Assembly: GCF_025699125.1 (NCBI RefSeq)
Contig: NZ_JAILWC010000001.1
Span: 809,059-873,058, forward strand
Source: Nitrosopumilus sp.
Lineage (GTDB): Archaea; Thermoproteota; Nitrososphaeria; Nitrososphaerales; Nitrosopumilaceae
DNA: 64,000 nucleotides
Reading direction: 5' to 3'
Part shown: positions 57,766 to 64,000 of the stretch, piece after piece
How positions within the stretch are numbered: position 1 is the stretch's first letter
Layout of the letters: each line of letters begins with the position of its first letter
Translations under genes and position numbers: made by a program
Notes under the pieces: model-generated
What the model was told of the DNA's origin: nothing
What the model saw: the letters and a program-made list of their open reading frames with translations, nothing else
Databases searched by the model: none

Positions 57766-59211
57766 TCAAGCATCTGCATACATTGAAACTTCCCAAGCTG
57801 TAGGAGTTTGGGCAAACGCAGTGTATTCTTTGTATTTTATCTCAGAATATGCATCAAGAAAATCTTTTGTAAAAACATCTTCTAAGAAATTCGAATCACT
57901 ATTTAGAGAATCAAGTGCATCCTTCAATGAAACAGGTAAAGTTCCAATTTTGTATTCTCGTTTCTTTTCGGCAGAAAGTTTGTATACATTTTCTTCAATA
58001 GGATTTCCAGGATCAATTTTATTTTTTATTCCATCCAATCCAGCTAGCAGTAATGCGGCTTCTAACAGATAGATATTTGCAGTTGGATCAGGTACGCGAT
58101 ATTCTAGTCTCTTGCTTTTTTCTTGATTTCTATTATACATTGGAACTCTAATTGCAGCAGATCTATTTCCTAACCCCCAGCAAACATTTACAGGTGCTTC
58201 AAAACCGGGAACAAGACGTTTGTAAGAATTTGTAGTAGGGTTTGAAATTGCACACAAAGCTGAAGCGTGGTTTAAAATCCCACCAATGTAGTATCTTCCA
58301 GTTTGACTCATTTGTGCCTCTTCATCATCTTTATCATACATCACATTCGTTTTTCCATTCCACAAACTTTGATGAGTATGCATTGCTGAAGCATTATCAC
58401 CAAAAATTGGCTTTGGCATAAAAGTTGCAACTTTATTTTTTCTTTTAGCTTTAACTTTCACCAAATTTTTAACTGCAATTACATTATCTGCCATTGCAAT
58501 CATCTCATCATATACTAAATTAATTTCACATTGACCCGAAGTCGCAACTTCGTGATGTTCTGCTTCTATTTTTATTCCAAAGTAATTATACAGATCATCA
58601 CAGATATCTTTTCGAAATCCCTCAAGCGTATCCTTAGGTTGCGATGGATAGTATCCTTCTTTGAGATCTATAGCAGTACTGACATTGCCTTTAGCCCAAG
58701 GAGATTCTTTTGATTCAATAGAATATCCTGAACCACCATACGAATGCGTCGCAGCATAGGGGGAAGGATAAACATTGATAGTATCAAATACAAAAAACTC
58801 TATTTCAGGACCCCAATTGGTATGAGTTAAACCAAAATCAGACAGTTTTTCAGATGCTTTATTGGCAATTCCTCTAGAATCACGATTATATCTAGACTCT
58901 TTGTTCGAATTGCCATCATACAAATCACAGAATATTCGTGCATTTTTCCGATTACCAGGATCATAATCATTTGGGAGAATTTTAAATGACGATGGATCAG
59001 GTAGTAAAATCATATCAGAATGATTTACAGATTTGAATCCAACAATTGAACTTGCATCGAGTTTTTCAAGACCATTTACAAAACTATCTTTATCAATTGC
59101 ATAGCTTGGCATCCCCACATTATGAAGTTCACCAAAAATATCTACAAACCAAAAATCAATAAATGAAATTTTTTCATCTTGTATAGTCTGTAGAACTTGA
59201 TCGGCATTCAA
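57766..59211 (-). CDS. glnA: Glutamine synthetase, type I
   Basis: A 481-aa GSI enzyme. 'WGPEIEFFVFDTINVYPSPY' (metal-binding Glu), 'KIEAEHHEVATSGQCEINL' (Glu/His), 'NKVATFMPKPIFGDNASAMH' then 'THQSLW', and 'SYKRLVPGFEAPVNVCWGLG' (catalytic region) are all present. It makes glutamine from glutamate, ammonia and ATP. No adenylylation-type Tyr loop is evident. The start is TTG 59211; no in-frame ATG fits the conserved N-terminus 'ADQVLQTIQDEKISFIDFWF'. A palindrome overlaps the TATA position. Confidence 0.95.
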   Translation of the reverse strand: MNADQVLQTIQDEKISFIDFWFVDIFGELHNVGMPSYAIDKDSFVNGLEKLDASSIVGFKSVNHSDMILLPDPSSFKILPNDYDPGNRKNARIFCDLYDGNSNKESRYNRDSRGIANKASEKLSDFGLTHTNWGPEIEFFVFDTINVYPSPYAATHSYGGSGYSIESKESPWAKGNVSTAIDLKEGYYPSQPKDTLEGFRKDICDDLYNYFGIKIEAEHHEVATSGQCEINLVYDEMIAMADNVIAVKNLVKVKAKRKNKVATFMPKPIFGDNASAMHTHQSLWNGKTNVMYDKDDEEAQMSQTGRYYIGGILNHASALCAISNPTTNSYKRLVPGFEAPVNVCWGLGNRSAAIRVPMYNRNQEKSKRLEYRVPDPTANIYLLEAALLLAGLDGIKNKIDPGNPIEENVYKLSAEKKREYKIGTLPVSLKDALDSLNSDSNFLEDVFTKDFLDAYSEIKYKEYTAFAQTPTAWEVSMYADA

Positions 59212-59233
59212 TGTGTTAGGTTAATTTATCAGA

Positions 59234-59253
59234 TTACTAATATGGTTTAGTAA
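59234..59253 (-). promoter_or_regulatory. Palindrome overlapping the glnA TATA box
   Basis: TTACTAA-TATGGT-TTAGTAA. On the minus strand its part CATATTAGT lies about 27 nt before the TTG start at 59211, i.e. where TBP must bind. A factor bound here would compete with TBP; candidate operator for glnA. Confidence 0.5.
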
Positions 59254-59421
59254 GATAGATTTGTCAAGATAGTCAGGTTAATTCTCAACTAAATAATTGT
59301 CAAACAACATATAGGCACATAATAAGTAAAAATGAAAAACAATTGGATCTAAAAAAATTTAGTGTTTAACAACTTTTTTTGTTAATAATACATTTCAAAT
59401 AAAAAATCACAAAATCATAGT

Positions 59422-59613
59422 GTGACTCAATCAGAATATGATCAAAAAGATCTAAATAATTACGAGAAATTACAAAACGAATATAAAAAATTGCTTACCG
59501 AACATGATGAACTAAAATCAGACAATCCTCAAAATACAGAATTAGAGGAGAAAGTAAAGAAACTCACTGAAAAGCATAAAGAAATTCAAGATTTGTCATC
59601 CAAATTATTTTAA
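59422..59613 (+). CDS. Short coiled-coil protein
   Basis: A 63-aa highly charged helical protein ('EKLQNEYKKLLTEHDELKSD', 'LEEKVKKLTEKHKEIQDLSS'), with heptad-like spacing of Leu. No domain is recognised. Start GTG 59422, stop 59613. It stands alone, with gaps of about 170-200 nt on each side. It probably forms a dimeric coiled coil; the role is unknown. Confidence 0.55.
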   Translation: MTQSEYDQKDLNNYEKLQNEYKKLLTEHDELKSDNPQNTELEEKVKKLTEKHKEIQDLSSKLF

Positions 59614-59788
59614 GAATTGAACAGTAGTTACTATTAGTGCAAGTAGCAAATAACACATTCTTGGGTGTCAGACATATTCGTATTAAATTACAGTTAACAG
59701 TACTAATATTAATTTAGAAGGATATACTTATACCATTTAATTCATAATAGTCATTTTTGAATTTTAATGATTACAGATAGACACAAAA

Positions 59789-60091
59789 TCATAATTTTTC
59801 GCATGTGCCACCGGCTTTTTTCCAGCTTTTTCCGCCTTCATTTCGACATTGTGTTTTAGTAACTTTTCTTAAGATTACTCCTTTGCAGTTTTCTTCAGCA
59901 TAACATGTTCCACGAGGAATTTTAGAATTGGTTTTTTTATGAAGAACCGATTTTTTGTTAGAAACTTTTGTTTTGACTCTGCCTATTGAGAGAGTAGGTA
60001 ATTTTTTAACAATTTTCTTACGTTTTGAAATTAAAGGTTTCTTTATTTTTGGAGTCTTGGGTTTTCTAATTACAGGTTTACGTATTGACAC
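59789..60091 (-). CDS. Lys/Arg-rich protein with a C-terminal four-Cys module
   Basis: A 100-aa protein. Residues 1-60 are extremely basic ('IRKPVIRKPKTPKIKKPLIS'), like a nucleic-acid-binding tail. Residues 61-100 carry Cys63, Cys69, Cys82 and Cys97 ('GTCYAEENCKGVIL', 'QCRNEGGKSW', 'GGTCEKL'), a spacing that could make two disulfides or one metal site. No signal peptide. Start GTG 60091. The family is not recognised; possibly a chromatin- or RNA-associated protein. Confidence 0.6.
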   Translation of the reverse strand: MSIRKPVIRKPKTPKIKKPLISKRKKIVKKLPTLSIGRVKTKVSNKKSVLHKKTNSKIPRGTCYAEENCKGVILRKVTKTQCRNEGGKSWKKAGGTCEKL

Positions 60092-60220
60092 TGAATCATT
60101 ATGATCCCATAAGATATTAAATTTTAGAGAAAATTTTTGATCTTATAAAAACTGTCAAACAGATTCTATAAGAAACAAATATTGACAAAAGTAATTAGAC
60201 AGAACAAATCGACGTAAACA

Positions 60221-60946
60221 GTGCAGAAAGAATTTCCAGAAGCCGAAATCTTTGAGATAAAGAAAATAGAATTAAACAGTCCGATAATTTTTGCAGGATT
60301 TGTAGGTGCAGGTCTAGTAGGACCTCTTGCAATAAACCACATCATTGAGAAACTGAAAATGCAACAAATAGCAGTAATGAGATCAAAATATCTTCCACCA
60401 TCAACAGTTTTCATGAGAGGGAGACTACGGCATCCATTTAGATTTTATGCAAATCCAGAGGGAACAATATGTGCAATAATTTGTGAAATAACATTGAGAA
60501 TGGAAGGGTTGTATTCACTAGTAGGAGAAATTTTAGATTGGGCAGAAGAGAAAGGCTCAAAAGAAATTGTAATTTTAGACGGGGTTGCAAGTATAGGACA
60601 TGATGACAAAGCATATTGTGCAGCTGAAGAAGATTTGGTACGAACCATGGCAGAAAAAGACATCAGTATGATCCCACAGGGATTTATCACAGGAATTCCA
60701 GGAGGGATATTAAACGAATGCTTGGTAAGGGAAATCCAAGGACTGACATTATTAGCAAAAGCAAACAAAGTCGCACCTGATTCAGGAGCAGCCGCCACCC
60801 TGATTGAAGCACTGAATAGATTCTATGATTTGAACATTGACACAAAACAACTAGAAGATGAGAAAGATAGATTCCACTCAGAATTTAGTGAGTTATCTCA
60901 GAAATATGTAGAGCACAGAGAAGAGATAGCTGGAATGTATATGTGA
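60221..60946 (+). CDS. PAC2-family protein (second paralogue)
   Basis: A 241-aa protein with the PAC2 pattern: 'IIFAGFVGAGLVGPLAINHI' near residue 21, 'GGILNECLVREIQGLTLLAK' near 165 and a C-terminal acidic helix. It differs clearly from the PAC2 gene at 3764, and its 'PSTVFMRGRLRHPFRFYANP' segment is typical of the archaeal proteasome-assembly-like group. Start GTG 60221 ('QKEFPEAEIFEIKK'). Two TATA-like stretches (CTTATAAAA, TCTATAAGA) lie 70-90 nt upstream. purM follows after 49 nt. Confidence 0.82.
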   Translation: MQKEFPEAEIFEIKKIELNSPIIFAGFVGAGLVGPLAINHIIEKLKMQQIAVMRSKYLPPSTVFMRGRLRHPFRFYANPEGTICAIICEITLRMEGLYSLVGEILDWAEEKGSKEIVILDGVASIGHDDKAYCAAEEDLVRTMAEKDISMIPQGFITGIPGGILNECLVREIQGLTLLAKANKVAPDSGAAATLIEALNRFYDLNIDTKQLEDEKDRFHSEFSELSQKYVEHREEIAGMYM

Positions 60947-60995
60947 TCGAAACAGCAGGCAAATTCTTTTATTCATAGCAAATACGCATCAAATT

Positions 60996-62018
60996 ATGGC
61001 GTTAACCTACAAAAAAGCAGGAGTGGACATTTCTAAAATCAAACAAAGTCAGCAAGCAATTGGTAAATTAATTGCATCAACTCATAAACTTCAGAAAAAA
61101 GCAAAGATAGCACACGGTTTTGGCCATTATGCAGGAATTGTTGAGATCCCCGGAGGAAAACTTTTGGCAACACACACAGATGGTGTTGGAACCAAAGTAA
61201 TTATTGCAAACATGATGAAAAAATACAACACAATAGGAATTGATTGTGTTGCAATGAATGTTAATGATGTTATCTGCATTGGTGCAACACCTATCTCATT
61301 TGTAGACTATATCGCTGCAAACAAAAATGATGCAACAATATTCAAAAAAATTGTCGAGGGATTAGTGACGGGTGCAAAAAAATCTTCAATGCCGATTGTC
61401 GGAGGAGAGACTGCAATTATGCCAGATGTGATTGATGGGAAAGGATTTGCATTTGATTTAGCAGGGATGGTAGTAGGATTAGTAGATAAAAAAGATTTGG
61501 TGCTTGGAAATAAAATAAACGTAGGGGATGTGATTGTAGGTGCAAATAGTACAGGAATTCATTCAAACGGATATTCGCTTGCAAGAAAAGCAATTTTAGG
61601 AAAATATTCTATAAAAGATAAAGTAAAAGGAATAGGAACAATAGGTAATGCATTGTTAGCGCCTACTGAAATATATACAAATCCAGTACTAGAGATAATT
61701 CAAAAATGTAAAGTCAATGGTTTGGCCCACATTACAGGAGGGGCATTTACCAAGCTATTACGCCTCAAGAAAATTGGATATGAGATTGAGTCCCTACCAA
61801 AAATTCCACCAATCATGGGATTAGTTGAAGAACAAGGGGTAAAGCTCGAAGAAATGTATAAGACGTTTAACATGGGAGTAGGATTCTGTGTTATTGCACC
61901 AAAAGAACAGGCAGTGCGAATTAAATCAATATTCAAAAAACACAAGATACAAAGTCAGGAAATAGGAAAGATTATTCCCAAGAAAGGTGTTTTTGTAAAC
62001 TCGATAAAAATTGCTTAA
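60996..62018 (+). CDS. purM: Phosphoribosylformylglycinamidine cyclo-ligase (AIR synthetase)
   Basis: A 340-aa PurM enzyme. Characteristic parts are 'YKKAGVDISKIKQSQQAIGK' at the N-terminus, 'GTKVIIANMMKKYNTIGIDC', 'MNVNDVICIGATPISFVDYI' and 'GGETAIMPDVIDGKGFAFDL', and 'STGIHSNGYSLARK'. It closes the imidazole ring in step five of purine synthesis, using ATP. Complete and of normal length; start ATG 60996. No other purine genes are visible in the window. Confidence 0.95.
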   Translation: MALTYKKAGVDISKIKQSQQAIGKLIASTHKLQKKAKIAHGFGHYAGIVEIPGGKLLATHTDGVGTKVIIANMMKKYNTIGIDCVAMNVNDVICIGATPISFVDYIAANKNDATIFKKIVEGLVTGAKKSSMPIVGGETAIMPDVIDGKGFAFDLAGMVVGLVDKKDLVLGNKINVGDVIVGANSTGIHSNGYSLARKAILGKYSIKDKVKGIGTIGNALLAPTEIYTNPVLEIIQKCKVNGLAHITGGAFTKLLRLKKIGYEIESLPKIPPIMGLVEEQGVKLEEMYKTFNMGVGFCVIAPKEQAVRIKSIFKKHKIQSQEIGKIIPKKGVFVNSIKIA

Positions 62019-62092
62019 TTTAACAACAACAAAATTATTTTCAACCTAATTTACCTTATATGACAGATTTTTACAATATTCAGTAAGAGAAT

Positions 62093-63334
62093 ATGGTAGA
62101 GGCACACTTAATTGAAACAATTATCGGTATAGGAATTCTTCTTTTTGCAGCTAAACTAATGGCAGAGTTATTCCTCAGATTAAAACTGCCAATTGTATTA
62201 GGTGAACTTTTGGCAGGAATGATTGTAGGACCATTTGCATTAGGGGCATTTTTTGTAGTAGATGGAAAACAGTTGCTGCAAATCAATGATGAGATACGAA
62301 TACTAGGAGAGATGGGCGCAATTGTGATTTTGTTTATGGCAGGACTTGAAATGACACCTAAAGAATTCCTAAAGGGTGGAAAAGCATCATTTACTGTCGG
62401 TACGCTGGGAGTGGTGGTCCCATTCTTTGCAGGACTCGTGGTTTTTCAAATGTTCGGATTTGATGCATTACAATCAATGCTTATTGCAACAGCACTAACA
62501 GCTACAAGTATCGCAATTTCAATTCAAGTTCTAAGTGAATTTGGCAAAATAAAAACTCCCGAAGCTAGACTCATTATTGGCGCAGCAGTTGTAGATGACA
62601 TTTTAGCAATTGCAGTATTATCAGTAGTGTCATCTATTGCAGGATCCGATGGAGGAATTGACAATATTGACATTTCTGAAATAGTAATAACAATTTTGCA
62701 GGTATTAGGATTCTTTGCAATAATGCTTATAGTAGCAGTAGTTGTCATCCCAAAAATAATCACACCACGGCTATGGAAAGCAAAGGGAAGTGTGGAAGGA
62801 ATAGCAACGGCATCATTTTTTGGAGCAGCAGCTCTTGCAGGGTCAATAGGGCTATCACCTATTGTAGGGGCATTTGCAGTAGGAATGGCATTATCAACTA
62901 CAAAAGTATTTGAAAAAGTGGAAAATTACATTGGAAAAATTGGATTAATTTTTGCACCATTATTCTTTGCAATTATTGGTGCACAAGTTGATCTGAGAGC
63001 AGTTGATTTGAATATTTTGATATTAAGTGGCGTAGTTATTGTAGTAGCAATTGTCACAAAATTGTTTGGATGTGGATTGCCTGCAATGATGTTTTTGAAA
63101 AGCAAACAGCAAGGAATGCGAGTAGGAATCGGAATGATCTCAAGAGGAGAAGTAGGGCTGATTGTTGCTGGAGTAGGAGTAACTGCAGGAATTTTAACAT
63201 CTGAAGTTTATTCTACAATCATAATCATGGTAGCAGTGACAACTATTATCACACCAATATGGTTAAAGATGGAATACAGGAAAGAGCAAAAAAGTGGTTC
63301 AGCACCTAGCGAACAAAATATCGAGCAGAAATAA
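62093..63334 (+). CDS. Cation:proton antiporter (CPA2/KefB-like)
   Basis: A 413-aa membrane protein with about 12 helices. The family landmarks are 'LKLPIVLGELLAGMIVGPFA' near residue 28, 'FMAGLEMTPKEFLKGGKASF' near 83, and the paired acidic site in 'VVDDILAIAVLSVV' near 165. 'GMISRGEVGLIVAGVGV' near 347 is also typical. It exchanges Na+ or K+ for protons to balance pH and ions. There is no C-terminal TrkA-N regulatory domain. Start ATG 62093. Complete. Confidence 0.92.
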   Translation: MVEAHLIETIIGIGILLFAAKLMAELFLRLKLPIVLGELLAGMIVGPFALGAFFVVDGKQLLQINDEIRILGEMGAIVILFMAGLEMTPKEFLKGGKASFTVGTLGVVVPFFAGLVVFQMFGFDALQSMLIATALTATSIAISIQVLSEFGKIKTPEARLIIGAAVVDDILAIAVLSVVSSIAGSDGGIDNIDISEIVITILQVLGFFAIMLIVAVVVIPKIITPRLWKAKGSVEGIATASFFGAAALAGSIGLSPIVGAFAVGMALSTTKVFEKVENYIGKIGLIFAPLFFAIIGAQVDLRAVDLNILILSGVVIVVAIVTKLFGCGLPAMMFLKSKQQGMRVGIGMISRGEVGLIVAGVGVTAGILTSEVYSTIIIMVAVTTIITPIWLKMEYRKEQKSGSAPSEQNIEQK

Positions 63335-63408
63335 GAATAAAGTCTTAGATTATATAGAAAATTCTTTATGATAAAATATGATTTTAGAGAAGAAATTTGC
63401 AAGGGGAA

Positions 63409-64000
63409 ATGGCTATAGATTATAATGAATTAACAAAACAAGTTCTCAATTTGTATCCTCAAGTGAAATTTGCCGGAGTTGTAAATATGAAAGGAGAAAT
63501 TGTTGCTGGAGGACATAAAGAAAATGTGGAGCAACTGTTAGTAGGGGATGAAATCAACATGTCAATTCATTATGCATTACAAAAAAGAGATCTCTATACA
63601 AATCTGGCATACAAGATTGGTCATGAAACATCTTCAATTACTGAATTTCAAAAAGCTGCAATTATCAGCGTTCCAATTAATTCTAATGAATTATTTTTAG
63701 TTAGAACAGATAATGGGACAGATTATCTGAAAATAGTTGATCATATTCATTCAAAACTAGATCCTCAGAAATACATTCGAGATGAAATTAAAGCTATTGA
63801 AAATGAAATCAATGAATTAAAAAATCTCAAAGAAACAAAATCAAAGAGAAAACCAGCTAGAAAGAGCATAGCAAAGAAAAAGGTGGTAAAGAGAAAACCA
63901 GCTAGAAAGAGCATAGCAAAGAAAAAGGTGGTAAAGAGAAAACCAGCTAGAAAGAGCATAGCAAAGAAAAAGGTGGTAAAGAGAAAACCAGCTAGAAAGA
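63409..64000 (+). CDS. Roadblock/LC7-like protein with Lys/Arg-rich repeat tail (cut at window end)
   Basis: At least 197 codons from ATG 63409, preceded by AAGGGG. The first 120 residues closely match the gene at 54269: 'MSIHYALQKRDLYTNLAYKI' and 'GHETSSITEFQKAAIISVPI'. A short charged helix follows, then a 15-residue repeat (K-P-A-R-K-S-I-A-K-K-K-V-V-K-R) that runs off the window. The tail resembles histone-H1-like DNA-binding tails. The gene would link a sensor-type domain to nucleic acid. The stop codon is outside the window. Confidence 0.75.
   Translation, partial: MAIDYNELTKQVLNLYPQVKFAGVVNMKGEIVAGGHKENVEQLLVGDEINMSIHYALQKRDLYTNLAYKIGHETSSITEFQKAAIISVPINSNELFLVRTDNGTDYLKIVDHIHSKLDPQKYIRDEIKAIENEINELKNLKETKSKRKPARKSIAKKKVVKRKPARKSIAKKKVVKRKPARKSIAKKKVVKRKPARK
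63846..64000 (+). repeat. 45-nt tandem repeat coding for a Lys-rich tail
   Basis: The motif AACCAGCTAG recurs at 63851, 63896, 63941 and 63986, exactly 45 nt apart. The copies seem identical at the DNA level, so the array is recent or kept uniform by recombination. It continues beyond the window. Confidence 0.9.

Overview
The window is a piece of chromosome from an ammonia-oxidising archaeon of the Nitrososphaerota (Thaumarchaeota), most like Nitrosopumilus. This rests on gene content read from the translations: archaeal TFB, TBP, Alba, Sec61-beta, eIF1/SUI1, deoxyhypusine synthase and RNase P RNA; complete F420-biosynthesis pairs (cofD-cofC, cofG-cofH); an archaeosortase-like membrane enzyme; an Amt/P-II/glutamine synthetase block; many very small zinc-ribbon and C2H2 proteins; strongly AT-rich DNA; and many genes whose TATA box lies about 25-28 nt before the start codon (leaderless mRNAs). 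I saw no phage, insertion sequence, CRISPR array or rRNA operon. This is core genome with thaumarchaeal-specific genes.

Layout. 1-6240: left-edge smc, a 24-aa membrane peptide, nitrilase-family amidase, inositol-phosphate synthase, deoxyhypusine synthase, PAC2 protein, LysE exporter, an Alba protein with a Pro/Glu repeat arm. 6.3-13.5 kb: DNA polymerase IV, archaeosortase-like protein, DsbA-like oxidoreductase with a membrane partner, small zinc fingers, two NAD(P) dehydrogenases, DUF99. 13.6-24.8 kb: geranylgeranyl reductase-like flavoprotein, a 985-aa secreted protein, rnpB, a membrane protein with a Cys-rich tail, cofDC, tfb, CPBP protease, SUI1. 24.8-34.5 kb: Sec61-beta, DUF2070, a nuclease, a substrate-binding protein with apparently permuted lobes, Tsr3, a 1095-aa lamin-tail protein. 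34.5-42.5 kb: C/D-box-like sRNA, tRNA-Pro, DNRLRE protein, subtilase with a Gly/Asn repeat, histidine kinase facing a TrmB-receiver fusion. 42.5-54.2 kb: methionine aminopeptidase, DUF1512, tbp, a structured leader RNA candidate, glycosyltransferase, HtrA, cofGH, TldE, a Ca2+/Na+ antiporter. 54.2-64 kb: the nitrogen block (Roadblock-like protein, amt, glnK, two tiny membrane peptides, extended P-II, wHTH with a perfect palindrome, glnA with a palindrome on its TATA box), then PAC2, purM, a CPA2 antiporter and a second Roadblock-like gene with a Lys-rich repeat tail cut by the window edge.

How the parts work together. The nitrogen block imports ammonium (Amt), senses nitrogen/energy state (GlnK, extended P-II) and assimilates ammonia (GlnA); two palindromes suggest local transcriptional control. 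cofDC and cofGH make coenzyme F420. Most large minus-strand genes at 15-39 kb are secreted or surface proteins. TFB and TBP, which recognise the promoters, are both encoded here.

The best candidates for something undescribed are: (i) the structured RNA at 46420-46498, whose outer stem begins at the predicted +1 of a divergent promoter; (ii) the 69-nt C/D-box-like sRNA at 34544-34612; (iii) the coupled 42- and 30-codon membrane peptides behind glnK; (iv) the permuted substrate-binding protein; and (v) the Lys-rich tails, one intact at the right edge and one apparently frameshifted at 57247-57368.
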